64,000 nucleotides of DNA from assembly GCF_900110495.1 (NCBI RefSeq), contig NZ_FODX01000001.1, positions 1,302,001-1,366,000 of the forward strand, given 5' to 3'. This stretch comes from Nitrosovibrio sp. Nv6. GTDB taxonomy: Bacteria > Pseudomonadota > Gammaproteobacteria > Burkholderiales > Nitrosomonadaceae. The position numbers and the translations under genes are program-made. This document shows positions 8,982 through 20,617 of the stretch, one piece after another (within the stretch, counting starts at the first letter, position 1; every line of letters starts with the position of its first letter). The notes under the pieces are model-generated. The model was not told where the DNA came from. It did no database searches and was given only the letters and a program-made list of their open reading frames with translations.

Positions 8982-9896
8982 GAAATACTCCTTAACTGAA
9001 TTTTCTCCAACCGCAGATACCCGAAATGCACCCGAAATGACAGTCGGCAATAATAAAGACCTTCACTACCGAGTTCTTAGCGAGCACTGAACGGAAAGGA
9101 CATCAGCAGATCGGTCCGGCTCCCTTTCATCGGATTTATTTCTACGGAAGTGTACCCAAAAGCGCAACCCTCTATAAATTTCTGCTATTTGCTTGATGCG
9201 TCCAAGGTTGCTCCCGCTGTAGTAAATACGGCGTGGATAACACAGAGTTAATGGATGGATCGAATTTATTCTATCAACAAAGAAAGTCATCAACAAGGAA
9301 ATCCCGTTTCTGCTGTCAGGAAGACTGCCGGTATTGTTTGGAATACGGAAGCGAAGTCTTGATATATGCCAGGCGCAATCAAACGAACATGAAATGAGAT
9401 GGATGGTAAGAGTGCCGCTGTTCACGCTTCCGTAAGCGATGGGTTTTCAGAACGGCATAAATGTACAGCGTTGCACCGCAGTCCCGCAACCATCGGTCAA
9501 ACCGTCTGCGAATACTCTGTTTGATCGTTGCCGGACAACTCGGGGCAACGGACGATTCGCGACGATTGTAAGTCGGTCAACAGCAGCACGCAGTTGATCC
9601 GGAAGCTGTGAAAAAACTACCGATGTGCTGCATTCTCAAAAAAACCGAGTGAAGCAACGCCCCGTATGAGTTCGAGCGCTCGAGTTGAGGATTGGGAGGA
9701 TTATAAGAAGGCTTGACGGGCACTGATGACAACGTCGGAATTCCTTACATCTTTCCGGAGAATATTCATTTGACCCTTGAGAATCCGCATTGTAATGCCT
9801 GGGCATGAATCTTGCTTTAACGCTATGGTGGGTGTGCCGGTGAAAGGCGCAACAGGAACCGTATTTTAACAACCGAATACCAGACATGGACCAGAC
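8982..9896. other. Long intergenic region before the epsA-like gene
   Basis: About 900 bp without a convincing gene. Two minus-strand frames (9066-9425 and 9636-9887) are unsupported: no ribosome-binding site, no family signal, and odd composition (Cys/His/Arg-rich). It may contain regulatory DNA for the LuxR-type gene. Confidence 0.4.
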
Positions 9897-10652
9897 ATGG
9901 GTTTGCCCTTTCCTCTCTCCGCTGAAAATATAAGAGGATACGCCCGGATAACCCAGGAATGGCTAGCTGTGCGTCGACATTACGATCTTTTTTTATGGCT
10001 GCAGGGCGAGATACAACATTATCTGCCCCACGAAATCATGCTTGCGGCGTGGGGAAACTTCAACTCCAATTTTATTGGCCACGATATAGTCTCTGCCTTA
10101 ATAGGGGTGAGAACTGAGCATTCCGACGTGAGGAGTCTTTCCCCCCTTCTCCAGGGACTTTTTAATCGCTGGATTGAACAAGGCAATACGCCCTACACCC
10201 TCGGCGTCGGTGAATCTGGTTTTTTGCTTGAAGAGCGTGGACTGCAGTGTTCCCTTGGGGAGGCATTGCAAGGCATGCAATCCATACTGATACACGGTAT
10301 AAGCGACAAACGCGGACAGCACGACTGTCTGTATATAATCTTCAGTTCAAGAAAGCAATTCAGTACATCCTCGATGAATACTATCAAAGTACTGCTTCCC
10401 TATCTTGACGCTGCCTTCGGGCAGATTGATCCCTTACCCTGGCAACCTGCTCCTTCTCAGGAGAGTGGCGAAGATTTCGGGTTGAGCACTCGTGAAATTG
10501 AGATAATGAATTGGACGAAGCTGGGCAAAACCACTTCCGAAACTGCTGCCATATTGGGAATCAGCACTTTCCAGGTGAAGAACGATCTGCGAAATATCTT
10601 AAAAAAACTGCATGCCTGCAATCGTACTCAAACGGTGTACAAGGGAGAATAA
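9897..10652 (+). CDS. EpsA-like LuxR-family transcriptional regulator
   Basis: 251 aa. A C-terminal LuxR/FixJ helix-turn-helix lies at about residues 195-250 (LSTREIEIMNWTKLGKT, then ETAAILGISTFQVKNDLRNI). The N-terminal sensor-like domain resembles the EpsA group of regulators found with exopolysaccharide/PEP-CTERM loci in betaproteobacteria. The HTH keeps the E..I..W...GK pattern but lacks the canonical S.RTV core, which is replaced by STFQVKNDL, as in EpsA proteins. No exopolysaccharide genes are in the window; the adjacent convergent operon makes sucrose. The target is unknown. Confidence 0.7.
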   Translation: MGLPFPLSAENIRGYARITQEWLAVRRHYDLFLWLQGEIQHYLPHEIMLAAWGNFNSNFIGHDIVSALIGVRTEHSDVRSLSPLLQGLFNRWIEQGNTPYTLGVGESGFLLEERGLQCSLGEALQGMQSILIHGISDKRGQHDCLYIIFSSRKQFSTSSMNTIKVLLPYLDAAFGQIDPLPWQPAPSQESGEDFGLSTREIEIMNWTKLGKTTSETAAILGISTFQVKNDLRNILKKLHACNRTQTVYKGE

Positions 10653-10791
10653 ACGTCCAGCCGACGCCGTGCGACCTGATTACTGCCTGGGAAAGCCGCT
10701 CTCCCTGAGCCATTTTAAGGTAAAAATTTGCCTGCACCTTCTTCAGAGGATATGGCGAAATCAGGAATGAACCTGAATATATTGAAGATCA

Positions 10792-13194
10792 TTACTGATG
10801 GGGCAGCGCCTGTGCCATCGGACGGAATTGCAAATGGTAAAACATGTCGAGATAACGGGCGGTCTCTTCATGTTCCAGGTTACTGACAAATTTCCAGAAA
10901 CCGTAAATACGCGACAGGGTCATCATTCGTTCCGCATAAAGACGCCATGTATAACGTGTTTCGACCCGTTTAAGAGCCATTTCCGAAATCTTGTCCCAGA
11001 AATCGGGATTATCGGCTGCGTGATCAAAAAAATCAGCCATGGCACTGGCGGCCGTCGCACCGTCGTTAGGGTCAAAATGATAACCTGATATCCCATGCTG
11101 AATGATCTCCCGCGGGCCGCCGTAGCATGTGGCGAATACCGGCAGACCGGAGGACATAGCTTCGATAATGGTGAGTCCGAATGCCTCAAATCGGGCTGGC
11201 TGTACGAAGATACCCCGCTTATCGGCCACGTGCCGGTATAGCTCACCAGCAAGATTTTTTTCCAGGCGGGTGCCGAGCCAGCGCATACGTCCTTCCAGCT
11301 TGTATTCGTTCATGATCGCATGCATATGCTCGATTTCGGCGCGTTCCTCGCCATCCGTCGACGTAGCGGGATCAACATGTCCGCCGATCACCAGTAGATT
11401 GGCAGCTTCCCATAGACGCGGGCATTGCGCGAACCATGCCGCGAGTGCAGTCAGGTTCTTGACCAGATCGAGACGCGCCATGGTAAAGATCAGCGGCTTG
11501 GCAGGATCATCGAAATGGCCACGCCACGGCACCCCGGGATCATTCTCATACAAAAGACGTTCAATGTCGGGTATCAGAGAGTGCAGTCGGCGCTCGCGGT
11601 CGAGATAGGGAAAATACACGTCGGCATCCGCCCCTGGCGAGACTATATTGAATTTTGGATCGAAAAGATCTATACCGTTCACTACCCGATATAAACCGGG
11701 CATCGTATAGTTCTGATAGATTTCGTATTGACCCACCGTATGGGCGGTACCGGCAATTTCCTGATAGGTGCTGGTTATAATGAAATCAGCGCTGTTCATC
11801 GCGATGAGATCAGCCGTGTACTGACAATTGAAATGGTACTGGGTTTCGCTCTCCCGCCAGTGCAAGGCGGAATGCAGATACTTGCTCTGCTCCAGTGCAT
11901 GCGCGATGTTGCATTGCGTCACGCCAGTTCGTTTGGCAATCAATGAGGCAACCAGATTTCCATCCGAATAATTGCCGATTATCAAATCGGGGCGTCCGCT
12001 CAATTGCGCCAGCGCTTCGCGCTCCATGTCGTGCGCGAAGTTCTCCAGATACGGCCAGATCTCGAAACGAGAGACCCAGGAACGGACGATTTCGCCATTT
12101 TCTTTACGAAATGGCACGCGCACGATCCATGAATTCTGGGTTCCGTGAATCTTTTCCAGTGGCTGATTGCACAATGTATCCCCCGCCTCCGGGATCAGGC
12201 GCGTGCCGATCAGGATTTTTGGTTGTGCCGTTATCCCCTGCAGGACCAGGCGTTCGCTCATTTCCCGCTCCAACGCCCGCACCTGATCGAGAATATATAC
12301 CACCTGACCGCCGGTGTCCGGCAGCCCCAATACATTATCCTGTCCGAAATATCCGTGAGGCGAGAGGATCAGCAACTTCGAGATCATCGGTATTCGCGCC
12401 AGAAAGTTCTCGAGAATTTGCGGTGAAGGCGCTTCGAGAAGATCCACCAGCAGACTCATGGTGTCGCTTACACGCGTAACGCAATCACCCCAGCCCGGCG
12501 CAAAACCCAATCCGCTCAGCGGCTCCGCAATTACGTTCCATGGTGTATCTTCGGGATATTTATCGAGCAGCCCAAGCGCACGGCGCAAGCCGGTACGCAA
12601 TGCGGCAACGTCGGCAAAATTGCCGCTGAGCATCAAGTGGTTGCCGTCCATGGAATGCATGGTCAAGAAATGCAACAGCTTGGTTGTCCCCAGGCCAAGC
12701 TGGGTAAACAGTCCGCTCGAAAGCTGCTTGTTAAGAAAAATAACGCCTTGCCCGATCGATCGGATTTCCTTGAGTTTGGGAAAACCGCGGTTAAAAGGAG
12801 CAAAATCCAGTTCCAGTACAGGTTCATTCACCCCATCCGGGTTTACCAGAAGCTCTTTGAAAACAAGATAATCCGATACGCTCACCGGCTCTGGTACAAG
12901 CCGCTGCTGATGAATGGACATAAAATGCCAACTCCCGGCGCCTTCACGTACCGCCATATAGATCAGGGGAGGACGGCACACTGCTTCCTGCAGCATATCA
13001 ATAATTTCATTCAGCGGCGTCCCGACAAGGGAGCCGGGGTGCTCCGCAGTCAGCTGCTCCGCATTCAGCGCATGAAAAGCCGCCCGCAAATCAGACCGCA
13101 GCAAAAGTGGACGTTCAAGTTCGAACCATCTGCGTATCATCGCGTACAAATCGCTGCGATGGTTCGCAGCCCAGGCGTCAAATTGGTGAATCAT
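10792..13194 (-). CDS. Sucrose synthase
   Basis: UDP/ADP-glucose + fructose <=> sucrose + NDP, GT4-family retaining glycosyltransferase, 800 aa as usual for the family. [17 protein letters not shown] begins the GT-B N-terminal Rossmann domain near residue 285, and [11 protein letters not shown] lies further on. The C-terminal nucleotide-sugar domain has [10 protein letters not shown] and the EX7E element in [17 protein letters not shown]. The first 270 residues match the plant-type regulatory N-terminus. The ATG at 13194 lies inside the last codons of the upstream synthase gene (17-bp overlap) with GGAG before it, indicating translational coupling. It is the last gene of the fructokinase-SPS-SuSy operon. 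Confidence 0.95.
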   Translation of the reverse strand: MIHQFDAWAANHRSDLYAMIRRWFELERPLLLRSDLRAAFHALNAEQLTAEHPGSLVGTPLNEIIDMLQEAVCRPPLIYMAVREGAGSWHFMSIHQQRLVPEPVSVSDYLVFKELLVNPDGVNEPVLELDFAPFNRGFPKLKEIRSIGQGVIFLNKQLSSGLFTQLGLGTTKLLHFLTMHSMDGNHLMLSGNFADVAALRTGLRRALGLLDKYPEDTPWNVIAEPLSGLGFAPGWGDCVTRVSDTMSLLVDLLEAPSPQILENFLARIPMISKLLILSPHGYFGQDNVLGLPDTGGQVVYILDQVRALEREMSERLVLQGITAQPKILIGTRLIPEAGDTLCNQPLEKIHGTQNSWIVRVPFRKENGEIVRSWVSRFEIWPYLENFAHDMEREALAQLSGRPDLIIGNYSDGNLVASLIAKRTGVTQCNIAHALEQSKYLHSALHWRESETQYHFNCQYTADLIAMNSADFIITSTYQEIAGTAHTVGQYEIYQNYTMPGLYRVVNGIDLFDPKFNIVSPGADADVYFPYLDRERRLHSLIPDIERLLYENDPGVPWRGHFDDPAKPLIFTMARLDLVKNLTALAAWFAQCPRLWEAANLLVIGGHVDPATSTDGEERAEIEHMHAIMNEYKLEGRMRWLGTRLEKNLAGELYRHVADKRGIFVQPARFEAFGLTIIEAMSSGLPVFATCYGGPREIIQHGISGYHFDPNDGATAASAMADFFDHAADNPDFWDKISEMALKRVETRYTWRLYAERMMTLSRIYGFWKFVSNLEHEETARYLDMFYHLQFRPMAQALPHQ

Positions 13195-15346
13195 TCACGT
13201 TCTCCATTATGGAAGTGCCGAATTCGTAATGAGCCATGCCTTCAGCGATGCCATCCGCGTAGCTCGCACGAGCAAAGTATATCTGTTCATTTCCTCGCAG
13301 CATCGCGAGTTCGGGGCTATGATTGGCAACGATCACGCCAAGCGTGTCGCCGATCAGCATCTCCTGATCGTTGCCGGAATCACCTGCGACCAGAAAAGCA
13401 CGCAACGGCAATCCCCACTTGTAGGCGAGATAACGTATTGCTCGTCCCTTGGAGGCGCGCAGGGGCAAAATGTCGAGATATGACTGGCGCGAATAGATCA
13501 AATGCGCAGACAGTTTTTTTTCGCGCAATAAAGCGCGTATTCTTGAGATCGGGGGCAGTTTTTCCGGATCCACATTATAGCTGAGCTTGAATTCGCGCTG
13601 GTTCTCCTCCGCTTGCAAAGTGAGGCCGGGCACCTCACGCAGCGCGTCTTGAATCGCATCGCGGCGCCAAAGATATTTGATAAAATTTTGCCACCCTATA
13701 TCCGGACGAAGTTCACGACCATAATTGATCTCGCTGCCCACCGAGGTAATAAGTACATCAGGTAAGGGCACGCTCCACTCCTTCAGTATTTTCAATGCGC
13801 TTTCCAGCGTCCGGCCGGTAGCGACGCCAAAGCCCAGGTTTGGGGGCGTTGCCCGCAAAATAGCAAGGAAACGGCGCAATGCGGCACGATCACCCAGCAG
13901 GGTATTGTCTATGTCAGTGATAAGCATATGAGATATCAACGGCAGCGGATGGCGCTGCGGCCTTTGATATATGGCCATGGTCCGGCGGATCTGTTTGCGC
14001 TCGTGATGCAGCAAACGAAGCAAAACGTGCAGATACTTCTTGACGTGCGCATCCCAGGTATAGTGATTTTTAACTCCCGTAATTCCATTGCGCGCCCATT
14101 GCCGCCAACGGCCGGGATCAGCTAACGCGTATTCAATCGCCTCGGCAATGGCGTGTGCATCCAGGGGATCCACCAGCACTCCGTTTTTGCAGTTCGCCAC
14201 GATATCGCGCGGCCCTCCATCTTCGGTAGCAACGACAGGAAGCCCGCTCGCAGCGGCCTCGATCAAGGTAAGGCCAAACGGCTCGGTAAGCGCCGGATTG
14301 ACAAAGATTCCGCGACGCTGAGCCGCAAGCCGATAGAATCCGGCGATATTGGCTGGCTTATGGTGCTTGGGCAGCGCCACTTTGCCCCATAGATCGTAAT
14401 GGTCAATATCGAGCAATAGATTGGTCATCACTTCCGTCTGGGCGGCTTCCAGCTTGCGGATGTCCTCGCGGTTGCCGGCTATGATGGCCAAGTTGGCTTT
14501 CTCATGCAATTCAGGCGAACTGCCGAATGCGGCAACCAGCGCGCTGAGATTCTTCCGCATTTCCGGACGGCAAATTGCGAGCACCAGCGGCTTGCGCGGA
14601 TGTACCAGAAAGCGGTCGATAAGGCTTGCGGCCTCCGGATCAGGGGGCGTCTGCCGACCTGGGGGGGCAAAGCGCGATATATCGGTCCCGGGCGGAATCA
14701 CGACGGCGCGCTCCGGCTGATAGCTGGTATATAAACCATACTGCTCGGCACTTTCCTGAGGTGTGCTGGTGATGATCAGACTGGCGTGCTGCAGTATGGC
14801 TTCCTCGGTAGCTATTCGCCGGTAGAAACTGAATTGGCGCTCCAATGCCTGCGGTTTGCGGCCTTGTGCCAGCAGCCGCTGCTGCTTGCTGCGTCCAAGC
14901 GAGTGACCGGTGTGGATCTGCGGGATACCCAGGAGTTGGGAAAGCTGCATTCCTACATACCCTGCATCCGCGTAGTGGCTGTGAATGACATCAGGTAAAC
15001 GCTTCTGCTCGCGTAGAAAAAGCAGCGCGCGATCCACCAACTGATCCAGATAGGGCCAGAGGCTTTCTTTGCGGAGATAACGACGAGGCCCGCAATGCAG
15101 GCGAATAATCCGCGCATTGTCGCCGAGCGCCTCTTCAGGGCGGCCATAGTCAGGTGACACGGTGGAATCTTCAATGCGGCGGGTCAGCAGATCCACCTTG
15201 CCGACCTGCCGTTGACGAGCCAGGGCCCGTGTCAGTTCCACCACATATAACACCTGGCCGCCGGTGTCCGCATCGCATCCCAGTTCCAGGTCGTTTCCCC
15301 GGATCAGCCCATGCAGGCTTAGCATCAGAACATACAATTCCTTCAT
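13178..15346 (-). CDS. Sucrose-phosphate synthase with fused sucrose-phosphatase domain
   Basis: Bidomain enzyme, 722 aa, UDP-glucose + fructose-6-P to sucrose-6-P and then sucrose. The GT4 synthase part spans about residues 1-460, with [33 protein letters not shown] and [20 protein letters not shown]. The HAD phosphatase-like domain follows from about 475: DIDNTLLGD (nucleophile Asp), TGRTLESA and [12 protein letters not shown]. All HAD motifs are present, so the phosphatase is probably active. I choose ATG 15346 because it forms an ATGA overlap with the fructokinase stop. Without a separate phosphatase gene nearby, this fusion explains how sucrose is finished. Confidence 0.94.
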   Translation of the reverse strand: MKELYVLMLSLHGLIRGNDLELGCDADTGGQVLYVVELTRALARQRQVGKVDLLTRRIEDSTVSPDYGRPEEALGDNARIIRLHCGPRRYLRKESLWPYLDQLVDRALLFLREQKRLPDVIHSHYADAGYVGMQLSQLLGIPQIHTGHSLGRSKQQRLLAQGRKPQALERQFSFYRRIATEEAILQHASLIITSTPQESAEQYGLYTSYQPERAVVIPPGTDISRFAPPGRQTPPDPEAASLIDRFLVHPRKPLVLAICRPEMRKNLSALVAAFGSSPELHEKANLAIIAGNREDIRKLEAAQTEVMTNLLLDIDHYDLWGKVALPKHHKPANIAGFYRLAAQRRGIFVNPALTEPFGLTLIEAAASGLPVVATEDGGPRDIVANCKNGVLVDPLDAHAIAEAIEYALADPGRWRQWARNGITGVKNHYTWDAHVKKYLHVLLRLLHHERKQIRRTMAIYQRPQRHPLPLISHMLITDIDNTLLGDRAALRRFLAILRATPPNLGFGVATGRTLESALKILKEWSVPLPDVLITSVGSEINYGRELRPDIGWQNFIKYLWRRDAIQDALREVPGLTLQAEENQREFKLSYNVDPEKLPPISRIRALLREKKLSAHLIYSRQSYLDILPLRASKGRAIRYLAYKWGLPLRAFLVAGDSGNDQEMLIGDTLGVIVANHSPELAMLRGNEQIYFARASYADGIAEGMAHYEFGTSIMENVNDSPI

Positions 15347-16254
15347 CTCAGTACATGCCATTCGTCAATGAACGGCCTGTAGAAGTCATTGTGTTCCGGA
15401 ATGGCGCCCTGTATCCCGCAGATCGCTCCGGCAAAACCATGTGCCCTCTCCAAGGTGAGCGGTATGGCCCAGCCGTTTAGCAGACCAAGCATGAAAACAG
15501 CAGAGAATGCGTCGCCGGCGCCAACCGTGTCACGGATATCGGATACAGGATGGGATGCCATCGCTGTCTGTTGCGCCGCATCGTCCAGCCACCACGCGCC
15601 TGCGGCACCGCAAGTTACGAGTATGCCACGTAGTTGATATCGCTGGATCAACGCTTCCGCCTGAGCCTCGGGAGATGTTTCCTCCAGCTCAAGTAATTGA
15701 GTTATCCGGTCAAGCTCACTGTCATTGGTTTTAACGATATCCGCGTGCTGCAGCGACCAGTGCAGACGCTCGGTATATACCCAGGGATCGCGCAAATTGA
15801 CGTCGAAGAAACGAAGACCGGCAGCTGCACGCAACATGTGACGCAGGGCCCGATGTGAACCGGCACGCTGCGCCAGTGTTCCGAAATAGACCAATTCCGG
15901 AGTCGTGGCAAGTGCTGTCATTCGGGATAACCGCGGATGGATATGGTCATAGGCTTGGTCGGGAACAATCTCGAATCGGTGACCTTCCGAGGTAAAGCTG
16001 ACCTCTACGACACCGGTAGGATAAATGGAATCGAGCTGAACACCGTGTGTGCTCAGCCCCGAGCTTTCCAGGGTCTGCAGCAGGCGCGCGCCTGCTGCAT
16101 CCTGTCCTATTCGGGAAACCAGGACAGGTGCGCAACCGAAAGCCCCTAGATGCCGTGCGACATTGAGTGGCGCACCGCCCAGCACCTCCCTGTCGGGAAA
16201 CCGATCTATCAGAATTTCGCCAAATACGAGTACTACGTGGCGAATATCAGCCAT
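15343..16254 (-). CDS. PfkB-family sugar kinase, probable fructokinase
   Basis: 303 aa from ATG 16254 (AAGGA eight bases upstream; the frame is open to 16290). Ribokinase/PfkB signatures: GGAPLNVARHLGAFG near the N-terminus and DTVGAGDAFSAVFMLGLL near the end, with the catalytic Asp in GAGDAF. It is the first gene of the sucrose operon: its stop overlaps the SPS start by four bases (ATGA). Fructokinase would recycle fructose released when sucrose synthase runs in the cleavage direction, which makes fructose the likely substrate. Other PfkB substrates cannot be excluded from sequence alone. Confidence 0.88.
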   Translation of the reverse strand: MADIRHVVLVFGEILIDRFPDREVLGGAPLNVARHLGAFGCAPVLVSRIGQDAAGARLLQTLESSGLSTHGVQLDSIYPTGVVEVSFTSEGHRFEIVPDQAYDHIHPRLSRMTALATTPELVYFGTLAQRAGSHRALRHMLRAAAGLRFFDVNLRDPWVYTERLHWSLQHADIVKTNDSELDRITQLLELEETSPEAQAEALIQRYQLRGILVTCGAAGAWWLDDAAQQTAMASHPVSDIRDTVGAGDAFSAVFMLGLLNGWAIPLTLERAHGFAGAICGIQGAIPEHNDFYRPFIDEWHVLR

Positions 16255-16646
16255 TGTTTGATCCTTGGTTCGGATTGATACCTGATTCAATCCGATTTCG
16301 ACTTGATTTCGGTAACGAACGAAACTGATATGGCCTTTCTTTTTGCAGGCAGCTTCTCAAATTTCAAAGATCACGGCCACTGCTCATCTCGGGCTGGTTA
16401 AAACTCTTTCCTGATGCAGCCGTATCCGGATCTGCTTATGGTTGAGCCCTATACGCTACCTGATCGATGCCATAAGGACAACCTCATGACAAATTGAATA
16501 GGCTCTCCAGCTTTCCACTTCCTGTTTTGGAGAAACACCTCTTTCCGCCGCGATTCGAGAACTGGGACGGGGACCCGCAAATCTTAACAACTACCGGGTA
16601 TCTTTCTGTACGCTAACAGACATACAGAGCCGGAAAACCGGATATC
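16255..16646. other. Intergenic region between ubiE and the sucrose operon
   Basis: About 390 bp. It should contain the promoter of the leftward sucrose operon. I see no RNA gene, strong palindrome or protein frame. Confidence 0.4.
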
Positions 16647-17381
16647 CTAGAATTTGTAACCTCGGTGCAGTGCAACTACGTTGGCCGCCAGGTTGAAATA
16701 CTCTACCCGCTCGAATCCGGCTTTCTGCATCAATTGCTTCAATTCTTCCTGAGACGGATGCATACGAATGGATTCGGCCAGATAGCGGTAGCTGTCCCGA
16801 TCCTTGGCGATGATTCCCCCCATGGCCGGGAGAACCTTGAACGAGTAGAAATCGTAGAAGCGCCGCAGCGGTTTCCATACCTTGGAGAACTCAAGCACGA
16901 TAACACATCCGCCCGGACGCAGCACACGCAGCATCTCTTTCAGCGCCATGTCCTTGCGGGTCATGTTTCGGAGACCAAAAGCAACACTCACACAATCGAA
17001 ATAATCGTCTGGAAACGGAAGTTTTTCTGCGTCGCACTGCGCTACCGACACAGCCGCCCCTTCATCCAGTAGCCGGTCGCGGCCAATTGTGAGCATGGAG
17101 CTGTTTATGTCGGTAAGCCAGACCTCGCCATTGCTACCCACCTGCTCAAGGAACAATGAGCTCAAGTCCGCAGTACCGCCCGCAATATCAAGTACCCGGC
17201 TGCCCTTCCTGGCTCCGCTTGTTTCCACGGCAAACCGCTTCCACAATCTATGCATGCCCGCCGACATAATGTCGTTCATCAGGTTGTAGCGTTCCGCCAC
17301 CGAATCGAACACGCCTGCTACCTTGCGGGCTTTCTCTGTTTCGGCAACCGTATTAAAGCCGAAATCCGTAGTTTTCGTCAT
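16647..17381 (-). CDS. ubiE: UbiE: ubiquinone/menaquinone C-methyltransferase
   Basis: 244 aa SAM-dependent C-methyltransferase of quinone synthesis (2-methoxy-6-polyprenyl-1,4-benzoquinol methylase). Signatures: [23 protein letters not shown] near residues 25-50, [11 protein letters not shown] (SAM motif I), and [26 protein letters not shown]. The C-terminal [16 protein letters not shown] block is specific for UbiE/MenG. It lies downstream of a DUF971 gene on the same strand, an arrangement common in betaproteobacteria, although the usual downstream ubiJ-ubiB genes are absent here. Confidence 0.95.
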   Translation of the reverse strand: MTKTTDFGFNTVAETEKARKVAGVFDSVAERYNLMNDIMSAGMHRLWKRFAVETSGARKGSRVLDIAGGTADLSSLFLEQVGSNGEVWLTDINSSMLTIGRDRLLDEGAAVSVAQCDAEKLPFPDDYFDCVSVAFGLRNMTRKDMALKEMLRVLRPGGCVIVLEFSKVWKPLRRFYDFYSFKVLPAMGGIIAKDRDSYRYLAESIRMHPSQEELKQLMQKAGFERVEYFNLAANVVALHRGYKF

Positions 17382-17574
17382 GAATGTTCAGTTTCTTGTA
17401 TAGAAAGGTTATGTATATATATTATAGAAAGGCCACAGGCCTGCGGAACCGCTGAAAAAGCCCTCGACAAAGCGCGGTTGTAAAACTGAGATGATCACCG
17501 GTACGGTCGAAGGCTATATCTTTGGCTATCATTGCCTGAGGAGTACAACACATCGAGCAGCGAGCTTATGCGGC

Positions 17575-18000
17575 TTACCCGGAGGTTTCCTTTCCCGGAT
17601 TCCGATTCAGTGCCGGCGAACCGCCAATCGGTTCCCGTCTGGCTCCCGCCTCTTCCATTCGGCTCAGATATCGTTCCCACATCTCATCCTGATGCAAGCC
17701 ATAGTCGTACAGCAAGTCCCACGAGTAAAGCCCGGTATTATGACCATCCGAGAAATTCAGCTGAATCGCATAATTGCCCACGGGTTCGATATGATTGATC
17801 TTCACCTCTTTTTTGCCGGTTTGCAGCACTTCCTGTCCCGGGCTATGGCCGCGCACTTCCGCTGAAGGTGAATAGACACGTAAAAATTCGCAGGAGAACT
17901 GAAACGTTTTACCGTCGGCAAAGGAAACCTCCAGCCATCCGGACTTGCGATGCAGTTTTATTTCAGTGGGAATGGGGGTACCTTTACTTAATCCTGCCAT
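17575..18000 (-). CDS. DUF971 (gamma-butyrobetaine hydroxylase N-terminal-like) protein
   Basis: 141 aa from ATG 18000; the frame is open to 18090 but a GAGG-like site sits just before this ATG. It has the pattern of the family: TEIKLHRKSGWLEVSF.DG..F.F.CEFLRVYSPSAEVRGH, then HIEPVGNYAIQLNFSDGHNTGLYSWDLLYDYG, the tryptophan-rich block typical of DUF971. In eukaryotes the domain is the zinc-binding N-terminus of GBBH; in bacteria it stands alone, often beside ubiE and Fe-S genes, with no settled function. The extra C-terminal 20 residues are polar and probably disordered. Confidence 0.88.
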   Translation of the reverse strand: MAGLSKGTPIPTEIKLHRKSGWLEVSFADGKTFQFSCEFLRVYSPSAEVRGHSPGQEVLQTGKKEVKINHIEPVGNYAIQLNFSDGHNTGLYSWDLLYDYGLHQDEMWERYLSRMEEAGARREPIGGSPALNRNPGKETSG

Positions 18001-18751
18001 CGTGTCGTTTCCTCGGCTCCCTCGGTTTAGGACCGTGCATGATAAACCAGCATGAGCAAAACTAAAACCTTGATACCGAAATCCAGGCATTCCATCTACA
18101 TTACGAACTCATCGATCATCGCTACGAACTCATCGATCGCTCCGCCTCTTCGTGAGCTGATACTTATCGGCGGGGAGCGTACGCATAGGTGTCCAAGGGG
18201 ATAAGGGCTCACGATTATTCATAGGGAGTCCCCGCCTGTTGCCCGATACAAACTGAAGCCCGGGCGGTGGAGGCCCTGCATGACAGCGTCCGTCTTGACG
18301 ATGGCAGTGTGTTGGCCGCGAACTTCGTTCTCCGGGTCACGCAAGCCTCACCCGCCGGCGTGGGTTGCCAGGAGCGGCTTCAACACTACGCACTACGCCT
18401 GAAGGCTTCGTAGAGTCAAATCCGCTCTGCAGGCAATAAATTATACGTGGATTTTGGGGCGGGAGATGTAGCGGACATTGAAGGTCAAAAGCTGTCCAAG
18501 TCCAGTGTGTTTGCGGTACACATGGCAAAACCACCTGGAGAGAAACCTGCGCGTATATCTATCGGGCCGTCTGCTCGAGGATTAAAACCCCGGCTTCAGC
18601 CTCATCAGCAACTGCAGATAGACGTGCCATTGCTTGATATAGCTGCCTGACAGGACGTTCGGCGCTTTACTGATACTGGAAAAGCTACATCGACTGCCGC
18701 TTCATGCTGCAATTCCAATGTCTGTCTACGCCATTTCCTTCGTGGCGATGA
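18001..18751. other. Long intergenic region between DUF971 and DUF1269 genes
   Basis: About 750 bp without a supported gene. It contains the tandem repeat at 18102-18138. A short minus-strand frame at 18135-18224 (about 29 codons, beginning MNNREPLSPW) has a GGGGA six bases before its ATG but no recognisable relative. Confidence 0.4.
18102..18138. repeat. Two tandem copies of a 16-bp sequence
   Basis: TACGAACTCATCGATC occurs at 18102-18117 and again at 18123-18138, with a period of 21 bp. The core ATCGAT is palindromic. Spacing of two helical turns would suit a pair of protein-binding sites upstream of the DUF971-ubiE unit. Confidence 0.6.
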
Positions 18752-19264
18752 CTAAGGAAACGCGGGGATGATCGGTTCAGTTCCTTCAATCTCCACTGTA
18801 GGCAAGTGTTCTTTTATACGTGCCTCAATCTCATCAACCCGGCCTTTTGGCACATCGGCCAGAACCAGAAGTTGACCAGCTTCAATTGCTTCTTCAAATT
18901 TCTTGATCCTTGAATTGGCCGTACTCACGCCTATCAGGCTGCCGGCCCATGCTCCTACTCCCGCCCCCGCGAGAGTGCTTCCCAGCAGAATACCGCCCGC
19001 AATCACCGTTGAGGCAGGGGGAAGCGCAATGGCGACCAGTCCCGCAAGTGCCCCAGCCGTTCCACCCAGTGCAAGTCCACGTTCCACTGCAGGAATAAAG
19101 TCACTCTTCTGAAGCAGATTTGCTTCCGGCAAATCCTCAAGCTCGGTGCCGCGCTTTGCGATCACATGAATATGCCGTTCCACGATTCGCGCAAGAAGCA
19201 GTTCGTCGACGATACGCTTAGTAGTGGCAATATCGGGAACTAAAAAGTAAATTCGTCGCATCAT
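18752..19264 (-). CDS. DUF1269 family membrane-associated protein
   Basis: 170 aa. The N-terminus RRIYFLVPDIATTKRIVDELLLARI resembles a small regulatory (ferredoxin-like) fold. The middle has two Gly/Ala-rich hydrophobic segments (GGTAGALAGLVAIALPP and GILLGSTLAGAGVGAWAGSLIG), typical of glycine-zipper helices, and the C-terminus LLVLADVPKGRVDEIEARI repeats the fold. This is the DUF1269 pattern. AGGAG precedes tandem ATGs at 19264 and 19261, so either can be the start. Function unknown; inner-membrane association inferred. Confidence 0.78.
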   Translation of the reverse strand: MMRRIYFLVPDIATTKRIVDELLLARIVERHIHVIAKRGTELEDLPEANLLQKSDFIPAVERGLALGGTAGALAGLVAIALPPASTVIAGGILLGSTLAGAGVGAWAGSLIGVSTANSRIKKFEEAIEAGQLLVLADVPKGRVDEIEARIKEHLPTVEIEGTEPIIPAFP

Positions 19265-19385
19265 GATCTCCTAAAAGTTATTAGTGACGGCAGAGATTCA
19301 AACCAGCCTGATTTCATAATAGGACGGCCTAACTGAAAAAGCAAACCGTTGCTGTATATGGTTCAAAGGCTGATCGGATTTGTAA

Positions 19386-20573
<1,188 letters not shown>

Positions 20574-20617
20574 ATTTCCAGCACATAGCCAAGGTTTAAA
20601 AATTGAGGACTCTGGAC

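Noticed and set aside
9066..9425. 119-codon minus-strand open frame
   Set aside because: No ribosome-binding site, Cys/His/Arg-rich random-looking product, no hydrophobic pattern or family signal.
12637..13584. Long plus-strand open frame opposite sucrose synthase and SPS
   Set aside because: It lies antisense to two certain genes and its product has random composition; it is a by-product of their codon use.
18447..18650. 67-codon plus-strand open frame in the DUF971-DUF1269 gap
   Set aside because: No ribosome-binding site or family pattern.
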